Origin: JBGTBQ01 sp041749275
Lineage (GTDB): Bacteria > Acidobacteriota > Blastocatellia > Pyrinomonadales > Pyrinomonadaceae
Assembly (NCBI GenBank): GCA_041749275.1
Contig: JBGTBQ010000458.1
Span: 1 to 51,622 of the forward strand
DNA: 51,622 nucleotides
Direction of reading: 5' to 3'
Part shown: positions 43,101 to 50,017 of the stretch, piece by piece
Numbering within the stretch: position 1 is the stretch's first letter
Layout of the letters: each line of letters begins with the position of its first letter
Translations under genes and position numbers: made by a program
Notes under the pieces: generated by a model
What the model was told of the DNA's origin: nothing
Databases searched by the model: none
Seen by the model: only the letters and a program-made list of their open reading frames with translations

Positions 43101-44623
43101 TCCTTGCGGATGCGCGCAAAGAGCGAGCGCACGTTGTCGGCGCGGAAGATATAAGAGTTCTCAATCGTAAAGGGGCGGAACAACTCGAACGCCTCTTTCG
43201 TCTCGCGCGTCAACTCTTCGACGCGCTCGACGGACGACTTCGCCATGTCGACGATATCCGTCAATCTTCCGCCGCCCCAACGCGGCCTCGCCCAATCGAG
43301 CGCGCCCGCGACCTTTTTCGCCGCCGCGTGGATCATCGGCGTCGAAGTGGCGTCGAAGCGCGCGGGGCCGACCGTCTTGGCCTCCATGCGGCCCGCCAGT
43401 TCGTTGAGGAGCTTGAAGCCCGTCTCCTTCTCCTGAAAATGTTTTCGTTTGAAGAGACCGACCAGCCCGACGATGCGCTCCATATTGTTCGGGTTGCTGT
43501 CGCCGGTCGCGGCCTGATAGACGAGACGCGGCTCGCGCGCGCACGCCTCCGCCGCGACCGCGAGCATCACGGCGGCGACTTGGTCAACGGGCGTGATGTC
43601 GAGAATAAGTTTGTCGTTCGCGGGGATGACCGTCTGCCCCTTGAAGATAATGAAGATGAGCGGCGCGGTCGTCGTAAAGCCTTCGTTCCAACCGGGGAAC
43701 GGAAATTTGATCGCCGACTCGACGATGGACGGGCGGACGATGGAGCAGATCATCTCCTTTTCGGCGGCGACGAGTTGCTCGCCGAGGCTCTTGGTGTAGG
43801 TGTAGATGTTCGGCCAGCCCCAGAAGGCGGCGCGTTCGACGCCGAGTTCGGTAAGGCGCTCGCGCGTCCAGATTTTCCGCTCGCGCGCGACCGCGAGGCC
43901 CATTGCGTCGAGGTCGTCCGCGTTGCGCCCTTCTTCGATCAAACGTTTGCGCGCGTTCTCGCGGAAGCGCGCGGCCTGCATCGCGTCGCGCGCCTCTTCG
44001 CGCACGCGCTCGGCGAGTTTGGCGCAGTCGCGTATCTCCTGTTCGACCGAGAACTCAACGCCCGGTAGCTCCGTGCGGCGCGGGAAGTAGCCGATGACGG
44101 GGTCGCTCTCCCACACCGGGCCGGAGCGATTGCCCGCGACGAAGCAGGTCGAGACATGGACGAGCGCCGGGCGCTTCATCCTCCGCGCGAAGGCGATGAC
44201 GTTCTGCGTGCCGACGACGTTGGTGCGGAGCGCGCTTTCGAGCGTCGGGTTGAAGGTGACGTTGCCCGCGCTGTTGATGAGCACGTCAATGTCTTCGGCG
44301 ACCTGTTGCGCTTCCTCCTCCGTAAAGCCGAGATTCGCCTCCGCGATGTCGCCGTTGACGAGCCGCACCTTGTCGCGGATGAAGCCCTCGAAAGCATCTC
44401 CATACCGCTCGCGCAGAGGGTCAAAGGGCGGCGCGGTGATGACGTTGTTCCAGAAGCGCGTCTCCGACTCCTCCTTCGACCGCGCGCGCACCGTCACGTA
44501 CACCTTCCCCACACCGGGGAAGCGGTGGAGCAACATGCTCAACGTGACCTTGCCGAGAAAACCGGTCGCGCCGATGATGAAGATGTTGCGGTCTTTGAAA
44601 ACCTCTGTCGGAGATAGCTTCAT
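40190..44623 (-). CDS. ElbD-like four-domain enzyme: fatty acyl reductase / acyl-adenylating ligase / ACP / acyltransferase
   Basis: One 1477-residue chain. Residues about 10-540: fatty acyl-CoA reductase-type Rossmann domain (GATGFLGKV at 18-26, NIYTYTKSLGE active site) with its C-terminal region. About 545-1110: AMP-dependent acyl ligase (FTSGTTGAPKG near 725, GYGLTEASPV, YLVGRSKEIIVDSNGKNVYP). About 1122-1200: acyl carrier domain (LGFDSLMFV, phosphopantetheine Ser1160). About 1240-1440: PlsC-like acyltransferase (NHASHLD, His1271; FPEGTRS, Glu1347). A fatty acid could be activated, held on the carrier, reduced to aldehyde/alcohol and used on a glycerol backbone. Exactly this set was described for ElbD, needed for ether lipids in Myxococcus. 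SD-like sequence before ATG is weak. It follows the Uma2 gene by 24 bases. Confidence 0.9.
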   Translation of the reverse strand: MKLSPTEVFKDRNIFIIGATGFLGKVTLSMLLHRFPGVGKVYVTVRARSKEESETRFWNNVITAPPFDPLRERYGDAFEGFIRDKVRLVNGDIAEANLGFTEEEAQQVAEDIDVLINSAGNVTFNPTLESALRTNVVGTQNVIAFARRMKRPALVHVSTCFVAGNRSGPVWESDPVIGYFPRRTELPGVEFSVEQEIRDCAKLAERVREEARDAMQAARFRENARKRLIEEGRNADDLDAMGLAVARERKIWTRERLTELGVERAAFWGWPNIYTYTKSLGEQLVAAEKEMICSIVRPSIVESAIKFPFPGWNEGFTTTAPLIFIIFKGQTVIPANDKLILDITPVDQVAAVMLAVAAEACAREPRLVYQAATGDSNPNNMERIVGLVGLFKRKHFQEKETGFKLLNELAGRMEAKTVGPARFDATSTPMIHAAAKKVAGALDWARPRWGGGRLTDIVDMAKSSVERVEELTRETKEAFELFRPFTIENSYIFRADNVRSLFARIRKDEQALLQWNPEKFDWYDYWMNVHFPGLKKWVFPKLEEDMRAQPKRVYTYRDLLELFETSTNRFATRVAMRIERDGQKEQYTYADLKELATRAAAFLAGHGVRPGDRILLASQNAPEWGISYFGVLKAGATCVPVDHESTTEELVNFVRASGAVGVIVSRKVDEERADLAAALRAAGLGETHLWRYEEIFELTDEATEDQRIALLPQRVQAQSVASLIFTSGTTGAPKGVMLSHKNLSNMVSMLSSVFDMDTGDGVLSVLPLHHTFEFSTGFLTPFSRGTQITYLSELNGEELSRAIKNGHVTGLVGVPALWEMLHRRIMNRLNENGKRVGQAAELMMRANSWLRDRTPLNLGQIVFRPIHAGMGGRIRYLISGGSALDEKIKRDMHGLGFTILEGYGLTEASPVLTVTRPQNKLVETSVGKSLPGVEIKIAAPDATGIGEVIARGANVMLGYYQNEGATQAALVNRWLHTGDLGRLDEDGNLYLVGRSKEIIVDSNGKNVYPDEIEELYKDSPYIKELGVVGLPDQQGERVACLVVPDYGYDISLSREETRRKIEQHFRDVSSALPFFKRVKALHITDDELPRTATRKVKRREVVEIIEKIEERAREGIKESSSARDSGGETAWLIDLVAHVSNRPRAQVSLDTRMSDLGFDSLMFVELASAIEQTGGTLLSPDTLNEVQVVRELQTVVKRRATAAQKRVAEARAEAAQREADEEIHVPTIARTLGNRGLDVVQSIFYDRFLHADIEGRSNIPVHTNFIAASNHASHLDIGLVKNALGEYGRDMVALAAADYFFDNKYKRAYMNNFTNLVPIERSGSLRQSLRHARSFLERGHTALVFPEGTRSMTGEMAEFKSGFAYLALSTRTGILPIYIHGTYEAFPKGSKILKDREVGARIGRFLPPEELEDLTRGMPKSEAYRLVAALVRHEIENLRDGTRHAFDATGLRRRWKAERRANHEEASDAGEMATTGD

Positions 44624-44647
44624 GGTCTCTTCTGCGATGAAAGCGAA

Positions 44648-45226
44648 CTACTTTTTGACGGCGGCGAAGAGCTTCGATAGATCGAGCATGAATCCCGGCA
44701 GTAAATCGCCGCCGTCGAGCGTCTCCTGCTCGCTATAGATATGCACGTCCAACGGCGAGGCATAAACCGCGACGGTGCGCCGCTTCGGGTTAAAGACCCA
44801 TACCGCCCGCGAACCGGCGGCGAAGTAGAGGGCGATCTTCTCGTCAATCTCCTGAACCGTATTGCCCGGGCTTAGAACTTCCACTGCCAGATCGGGGGCG
44901 AACGAAAAAAACTTCTCTAAAGTCTCAACCGTTGCCAGTCGCTCGCGGCTGACGAAAGCCGCATCCGCGCCGAGGACCGTATCAGGCTCGGTTTCGACGA
45001 GAAAGCCGGTCTCGGCCCCAAAGACTTCGCCCAACTCGTGCTCTTCTACAAAGCTCCCTAACTTGACAGTGAGGCGACCGCAAATCACGCCGTGAAGCGG
45101 CTTGGTCGGGGACATTGTTTTCAACTCTCCTCTGATAAGCTCGTAACGATGGTCGCTTCCATTCACATGAGTGGGCAACGCAAGCAACTCGTCGGCGGTC
45201 ATCAGCTTGGTCTCTGTACTGCTCAT
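44648..45226 (-). CDS. Uma2-family (DUF820) PD-(D/E)xK nuclease-fold protein
   Basis: A 192-residue Uma2 protein: MTADELLALPTHVNGSDHRYELIRGEL at the N-terminus, the acid in VLGADAAFVSRERL, FAPDLAVEVLSPGNTVQEIDEKI (E-x-L active strand) and GSRAVWVFNPKRRTVAVY. It sits between the LarA-like and the four-domain lipid enzyme gene, 24-26 bases from each, so it lies within the minus-strand transcript, perhaps by insertion; its link to lipid synthesis is doubtful. The other copy in this window (28425-29075) is only distantly alike. Confidence 0.87.
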   Translation of the reverse strand: MSSTETKLMTADELLALPTHVNGSDHRYELIRGELKTMSPTKPLHGVICGRLTVKLGSFVEEHELGEVFGAETGFLVETEPDTVLGADAAFVSRERLATVETLEKFFSFAPDLAVEVLSPGNTVQEIDEKIALYFAAGSRAVWVFNPKRRTVAVYASPLDVHIYSEQETLDGGDLLPGFMLDLSKLFAAVKK

Positions 45227-45252
45227 AATAAAATTCCTAACCCGCGCTTAGT

Positions 45253-46851
45253 TTAACTCATATCACAAATCGCGATCACCGGCTGGTGCAGCATTGTAAT
45301 CTCGGCGGAGCGCCCGACGATAGAGCGGGCCTGCGCGATGGCCTCGGTCAGGTTGTCGGCGCGGTCCCAACCGAGTATCGCCGGGACGTGCGCGTTCTCG
45401 GCTCCGGCGGCAATGACGCGCCCGACGTGTTTGCGACCGTTCTCGCCCCAGTACCACATATAGAAGGGGTGCGCGCCGTGGTAAGCGTGGCCGCGCCGGT
45501 ACATCTCGATGTAGCTGGGGTTGTTGGCGAACTCGCGTTCGTACTTTTCGCGGAGCGTGAAAGAGTCGCGCGTCTCCGGGAGCAGACGGTTGAAGAACTC
45601 GATGTAGCTCGGATGCTGGACGTGGTTGAACTCGTCGTAGCACGGATGATGGAGGATGAGCACGCCGCCCTTCTTCAGGAGCGGCTTGTTGCGGTACATG
45701 TTGAAGTGATAGCCGAGCGCCATCACTTGAACGAGCAGCGGGTTCAACGCCGAGTAGACGTTGTAGGGCGAAATCTCAGGGATCGGGCAGATGAGAATGT
45801 CGCACTGCCCGTTGACGGGGACGGCATACTGCTGCATGGACTTTTCGATGATGCGGTCGTGGACGGGTTCGGTGCGGCCCGCCTCGACGGCGATCATCTC
45901 ATAGTCGGCGGTGAGCGCGTCGTACATCTTCCGCTTCGCCGTGCGCGGCATCTTCGACATCGTGAAGCGCATGGCCTCGTACTTCATGCGGTCGTAGGCC
46001 GAGAAGTTGTCTTCATTTTTCGTCAGAAAACTCATCTCGCCGGCGAACATGCGGTTGTTGACGGTCGTCTCGATGTGGAAGACGTTGAGGTGTTCATCCA
46101 CGAGCTTGCCGAGACGGTTGATCTTGCGCGTCAACTCCGAGTTGGCCGGGTCCATATAGCTGTCGGAGTCGAGGATGGTCTGCGGCTCGTGGTGCGGGCG
46201 CAGCGATTCGTAGTCGCACAGACCGACGGCGACGGACTTGTGGCCGCCGTTCATCGGTACGAGGTTGAAGTTGACGTAAATCAAAAGGTCGCTCTCGGCG
46301 GCGCGGCGGTTGAGGCTGAGTTTCTCTTTGTGGCGCGTCTCGCCAATGATGACCATGCCTTCGGGGTCTTCGGCATCGTGGTTGTAGAGGCGTTCGGGCC
46401 AGAACTCGTCGAAGACGCGTTGGCCCACCATCCGCTTGATCTCCCATTCGGTCATCCGCCGGTGGAGCGAGATGGCGATGATGAGGTGCACGTCGTCCAC
46501 GCCGTTGGCGTGCAGGAGGTCGAGCAGGACTTCGAGCACCGTCTGCCGGAGGTCGGGCGTCTTCATCGGCGGGAGCGGCATCGAGAGGTCGTCAATGGCG
46601 ACCGTCACCTTCATCCCCGGCTGGAGCTGCGCGTAGAGCGGCTCGCAGTCGTGCGGGTGGTTCAGCGCGTAACGAATCGCGGCCTCGCGGTTCGGCAAGC
46701 CTTTGATCGGCGCGTTCGGGTAGATGACGCGCGTCCCGACCGGCAGGTCTTCGAGCAGGAAGTCCATTCCTGAAGCGATGATGCGCGGCGCGCTGTCGCG
46801 GTCAATGTAGACGACGGATTCGTGGACTTTGCGTCGGAGTTGTAAGCTCAT
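45253..46851 (-). CDS. LarA-like (DUF2088) nickel-pincer racemase family protein
   Basis: A 532-residue protein of the LarA superfamily. Its N-terminus AIDDLSMPLPPM corresponds to DHTRPTP of lactate racemase. Key residues: His130 in AISLHRRM (LarA His108), Lys205 in MNGGHKSVAVG (LarA Lys184, which carries the nickel-pincer nucleotide) and His221 in RPHHEPQTI (LarA His200, 16 residues on, same spacing), so the cofactor site looks kept. The position of LarA His174 is Phe195 by ungapped alignment, so the second catalytic base differs and the substrate is probably not lactate. No larB, larC or larE is near. Head of the run with the Uma2 and ElbD-like genes (about 26 bases to the former). Confidence 0.85.
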   Translation of the reverse strand: MSLQLRRKVHESVVYIDRDSAPRIIASGMDFLLEDLPVGTRVIYPNAPIKGLPNREAAIRYALNHPHDCEPLYAQLQPGMKVTVAIDDLSMPLPPMKTPDLRQTVLEVLLDLLHANGVDDVHLIIAISLHRRMTEWEIKRMVGQRVFDEFWPERLYNHDAEDPEGMVIIGETRHKEKLSLNRRAAESDLLIYVNFNLVPMNGGHKSVAVGLCDYESLRPHHEPQTILDSDSYMDPANSELTRKINRLGKLVDEHLNVFHIETTVNNRMFAGEMSFLTKNEDNFSAYDRMKYEAMRFTMSKMPRTAKRKMYDALTADYEMIAVEAGRTEPVHDRIIEKSMQQYAVPVNGQCDILICPIPEISPYNVYSALNPLLVQVMALGYHFNMYRNKPLLKKGGVLILHHPCYDEFNHVQHPSYIEFFNRLLPETRDSFTLREKYEREFANNPSYIEMYRRGHAYHGAHPFYMWYWGENGRKHVGRVIAAGAENAHVPAILGWDRADNLTEAIAQARSIVGRSAEITMLHQPVIAICDMS

Positions 46852-46871
46852 AGTTTAGGACTGAGGACTGA

Positions 46872-46919
46872 GGACTGAGAACTGAGTAAGAGCTTCGATT
46901 CTTTACTCAGTCTTCAGTC
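46872..46919. repeat. Imperfect hairpin from tandem GACTGAG heptamers
   Basis: GACTGAG/AACTGAG recurs four times from about 46859; the later copies with GAGTAAG pair with CTTTACTCAGTCTTCAGTC, 46901-46919. It lies between the HAD and LarA-like genes. Confidence 0.6.
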
Positions 46920-46923
46920 ATTA

Positions 46924-47586
46924 TCACTTCAGGTTCAGTATCGGCCAGTCATGGTGCAGCGCCGTCTGCCGCAGCCGCATGTCGGGGTTGACCGCCGCCG
47001 GGTGCCCGACGAGCGAGAGCATGGGCAGGTCGCTCATGCTGTCGCTGTAGGCGAAAGAGTCGTTCAGGTTGATCTTCTCGCGTTCGGCGAAGGCGCGTAT
47101 CCACGAAGCTTTGGTCGCCGACGCGAGGACGGGCGGCAGGAGCCTGCCGGTCGCCACGCCGTTGACGAATTCGAGGTGGTTGGCGGCATAGTCCTCAATG
47201 CCGAGGAAATCCATCAGGGGCTTGACCGACATGTCGAGCGCGCCGGTGACGACGACCTGCCGGAGGCCGAGGCTCTTCGATTTTTCAATCAACTCGAAAG
47301 CGCCGGGAAAGACTCCGGGTTTGAGGACTTTTTCGAACAGCTCGTCGGCGAAGTAGCGCAGACGGTCTTCCGTCTCGCCCTTGTAGCGTTTGAAGAAGAG
47401 GTCGTTGAAGAAGATGCGGCTGTACTGGTCAGCGGCGGCGAAGAGGGGGATGCTGACGAGCGTCGAGGCGCTCTTGCGGAAACTGCGGAGCAGCCCCTGC
47501 TGGTTCCGCGCGTAGAAGCCGAGCGTGTGCACCAGATTGGTGCTGACCAGCGTCCCTTCGAGGTCGTAGAATGCGGCTGCCGCCAA
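46924..47586 (-). CDS. HAD-IB family phosphatase (PSP-like)
   Basis: A 220-residue HAD hydrolase. The longest frame runs to 47970, but TTG at 47586 has GGAGG 6 bases upstream and gives MAAAAFYDLEGTLVSTN, the normal family start; longer versions would overlap the divergent gene. Motif I is DLEGT (Asp8, Glu10 in place of the usual second Asp), motif II VVVTGALD, motif III lysine in ATKASWIRAF, motif IV YSDSMSDLPML. ThrH, a related enzyme, also has DLEG in motif I, so the change need not abolish activity. Such enzymes act on phosphoserine-like or lysophospholipid-type phosphates, and relatives are fused to PlsC domains. First gene of the minus run, 72 bases before the LarA-like gene. Confidence 0.85.
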   Translation of the reverse strand: MAAAAFYDLEGTLVSTNLVHTLGFYARNQQGLLRSFRKSASTLVSIPLFAAADQYSRIFFNDLFFKRYKGETEDRLRYFADELFEKVLKPGVFPGAFELIEKSKSLGLRQVVVTGALDMSVKPLMDFLGIEDYAANHLEFVNGVATGRLLPPVLASATKASWIRAFAEREKINLNDSFAYSDSMSDLPMLSLVGHPAAVNPDMRLRQTALHHDWPILNLK

Positions 47587-47746
47587 AGCAGTCCTCCAAA
47601 ACTCAACAGGGCCGAAGCCCTCGATGATGTGCGAACGAAAAAAGCGTTTCCGAAATGCGGGTGAAAAACTATAACCCATTATCCCCCATTTTTGTAAGTT
47701 GAGGGTGCTATACTTTCCTCGCTCTCGTGCGGTAAACCTTGAAATA

Positions 47747-48556
47747 ATGAGGGTAAATACTTTGGCACCGGCACGCCCCCGCTTCAGTTCAGGCGTCACT
47801 TTGTGCGTCTCCGCGCTTCTCGGTTTCACCTTCGGCGCGTGCTCAAAGCCGCCTGAAGCGCCCACGCCCGCGCCGCGGACGGCCACAGTGTCGGAGTTGA
47901 TCGCGCAGGCCGAGACTCTATACGCGCAGCGCGCGTCGCTTGAACGCGCGCGTGAGGCCGTCGCGGTCATGCGCCGTGCGCGGGCCGCGGATGCCGGGAA
48001 TTACGAAGCGGCGTGGAGACTGTCGAAGTTCAACTACTATCTCGGCGAGTATGGCAAGGACGAGCGCCTGCGGACGGAGGCTTTCCGGGAAGGCATCGTG
48101 GCGGGGGAGAACGCCGTCAATCTCGATCCGAACAGGCCGGAGGGTCACTTCTGGCTCGGCGCGAACTTTGGCGGGCGCGCGAAGCTACAAGGTCCGATCT
48201 ATGCGCTTTCGTCAGTGCCGGACATCCGCCGCGAGATGGAGACGGTCGTCAAACTCGACGAGGGGTTTCAGGGCGGGAGCGCGTACATGGCGCTGGGGCA
48301 GATTGAGCTTGAGTTGGGAATTCTCGGCGGCGACCCGAAGCGCGCGGTCGAGTATCTCGAAAAGGGTCTGCGCTTCGGCGAGTCGAACTCGGTGCTGCGG
48401 CTCCGCCTCGCGGAGGCTTACCTCGCGGTAAAGCGTAACGAGGACGCGCGGCGGCAGTTGGAAGCAGTCCTGAAGTTGGCGCCCAGCCCGGAGTACGCGG
48501 AGGAGCACAGGCAGGCGGTCGAGGCGGCGCGCAAAATACTGAAAACGAGACTGTGA
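47747..48556 (+). CDS. TPR-like lipoprotein
   Basis: A 269-residue protein starting at ATG 47747 (a TTG at 47699 is possible). The signal ends in a lipobox (SALLGFTFGAC), so a lipoprotein. After a proline-rich piece there are TPR-like helix pairs: TVSELIAQAETLYAQRASLERAREAV, NYEAAWRLSKFNYYLGEYG, GIVAGENAVNLDPNRPEGHFWLG, RAVEYLEKGLRFGESNSVLRLRLAEAYLAV and DARRQLEAVLKLAP. The pattern resembles TatT, the TPR partner of TRAP transporters, but also many other scaffolds. It is divergent from the HAD gene (about 110-160 bases) and may share a regulatory region. It has its own direction, so no link with the lipid run follows. Confidence 0.78.
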   Translation: MRVNTLAPARPRFSSGVTLCVSALLGFTFGACSKPPEAPTPAPRTATVSELIAQAETLYAQRASLERAREAVAVMRRARAADAGNYEAAWRLSKFNYYLGEYGKDERLRTEAFREGIVAGENAVNLDPNRPEGHFWLGANFGGRAKLQGPIYALSSVPDIRREMETVVKLDEGFQGGSAYMALGQIELELGILGGDPKRAVEYLEKGLRFGESNSVLRLRLAEAYLAVKRNEDARRQLEAVLKLAPSPEYAEEHRQAVEAARKILKTRL

Positions 48557-48588
48557 CGAGCGTCAATCGAAGTGCGGCGACGAACCGC

Positions 48589-49644
48589 TCACGCGCGCGG
48601 AGATTGAGAGATTTTCTCCTCAGCCTCTTCTGTTTCTGCTTGATTGGCCTGCAATTCCTCCTGCTGGCCTTCCGCCGCCGGTTCGTAATTAAGTTTGATA
48701 TAGACCGGAAAATGATCCGAGCCGAAATAAGCGAGCCGTCTGAAATCCATTAGTCGGAAGTGGTTTGAATGGAAGAAGTGATCCAAAGGGAATCTGATGA
48801 AGGGATACTTTGCGTGAAAGGTATGATAAAAGCCACGACCGATACGCGGGTCCAACAGGCCGCTGATATCTTGAAATAAGTAGTTTGTTCTCGACCACGC
48901 CACATCATTCAAATCACCTAATACCACGACGGGAGTTTTTAGTTTCTTGGTCTCTTTCCCGACGATGAGTAGTTCCACATCCCGCTCGGTAGACCTTTCA
49001 TCCTCGGTCGGAAATGGCGGTCGCGGATGTAGGCAACGCAGTTCGATTTCTTTCCCCGAAGAGAGTCTGACTCGCGCGTGAATCGAGGGCACGTCGTCCT
49101 GCACTAGAAACTTGATCTCCGGATTCAGTAATTCAAGTTTTGAGTAAAGGAGCATCCCATACGTGTTTTCTTGAGGTTGCTGAACGGTATGCGGGTGCGT
49201 CCGTTCGAATTCCTGAAGCTGCTCCTGCCACCATACATTTGTTTCTACGGTCAGAATGATATCGGGGTCGGCTTCGCTAATAATTTCCTTCAACTTCGCT
49301 ACGTTGCGGTTATCCATGAGCACGTTTGCAAATAATAAGCTGAAGCCCGAATCGCTCCCGGCCTGCTCGCTCTGCTGCACTTGCTTGCGAGAAAGAGGCG
49401 TGTACGGATACATCATATAGCTCTGATAAAACAGGCATGACGATAAGGCGATTAGAAACAGGTTTTCGGCCAGACCGGAATCCCATTCGAATATGAGGTA
49501 GATGGCTAAAGTGGCTAAAAGAAGAGCGGTAATCTGTAAACGAGGGAAATCGAAAATCCTAATCCACCACGCATCCTTTCGTACTAATGGGAGCACGGTG
49601 GCCGCTATCATCAGAGAACCGATAACAATCAATGTGATCTTCAC
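48589..49644 (-). CDS. Membrane-anchored endonuclease/exonuclease/phosphatase (EEP) family protein
   Basis: A 351-residue protein with three N-terminal hydrophobic segments (LIVIGSLMIAATVLPLV, about 5-21; FPRLQITALLLATLAIYLIF, 33-52; AENLFLIALSSCLFYQSYM, 60-78) and a periplasmic or cytoplasmic EEP domain: LLFANVLMDN, ADPDIILTVETN (catalytic Glu), VVLGDLNDVAWS (Asp-x-Asn) and YFGSDHFPVYIKL (Asp-His). Family members cleave phosphodiesters such as sphingomyelin, nucleic acid or inositol phosphates. The tail is glutamate/glutamine-rich. The gene has lower GC than its neighbours and could be acquired. It is convergent with the TPR gene. Confidence 0.85.
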   Translation of the reverse strand: MKITLIVIGSLMIAATVLPLVRKDAWWIRIFDFPRLQITALLLATLAIYLIFEWDSGLAENLFLIALSSCLFYQSYMMYPYTPLSRKQVQQSEQAGSDSGFSLLFANVLMDNRNVAKLKEIISEADPDIILTVETNVWWQEQLQEFERTHPHTVQQPQENTYGMLLYSKLELLNPEIKFLVQDDVPSIHARVRLSSGKEIELRCLHPRPPFPTEDERSTERDVELLIVGKETKKLKTPVVVLGDLNDVAWSRTNYLFQDISGLLDPRIGRGFYHTFHAKYPFIRFPLDHFFHSNHFRLMDFRRLAYFGSDHFPVYIKLNYEPAAEGQQEELQANQAETEEAEEKISQSPRA

Positions 49645-50017
49645 TGGTTGCCTTTCCGCGTTCTACATTGCGTTCGATAGACTCTCGCATTCGACTTGGA
49701 AGCTCGACTTTGAGATTGTTCGTTAAGGGGTAAGCTGCGATTGCATCCGTACCACCTTAGCCGCCAAGTCAAAGAAGCACGATGAGCGGTTGCCGGCAGT
49801 TCATGCGGAGGCAAAGATACCAGATTTACGCGTTGAAAAAAGTTGACTCGACGACGGCGCGCTGGCGTCAGCAACCGGATGTGATTCTATCCTTCTTGAC
49901 CGGCGCGGGATGAGAAAGCTAAAAAGCCGCGCTCTCAATGCGTCGCTCTGTAACATCTAATCGCTCTTAGCGGATAAGAATATTTTCTCCGTCTACGGCA
50001 CGGACACGGAGCATCAC
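49645..50017. other. 373-base spacer between divergent genes
   Basis: No gene recognised; both the EEP gene and the SDR-DUF2867 gene should start here. TTGACC (49896-49901) and TAAAAA (49920-49925), 18 bases apart, might be a sigma-70 promoter for the plus-strand gene; this is weak (4 of 6 matches in the -10). Confidence 0.3.

Noticed and set aside
45286..46773. 495-residue plus-strand frame opposite the LarA-like gene
   Set aside because: Shadow frame rich in V, R, H and E; the minus-strand protein has clear LarA motifs.
23997..46919. CRISPR array in the heptamer-repeat regions
   Set aside because: Units are 6-9 bases without unique spacers, in inverted order, and no cas gene is present.
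47587..47970. 128-residue N-terminal extension of the HAD phosphatase
   Set aside because: It would overlap the divergent TPR gene; the TTG at 47586 with GGAGG gives the normal family start.
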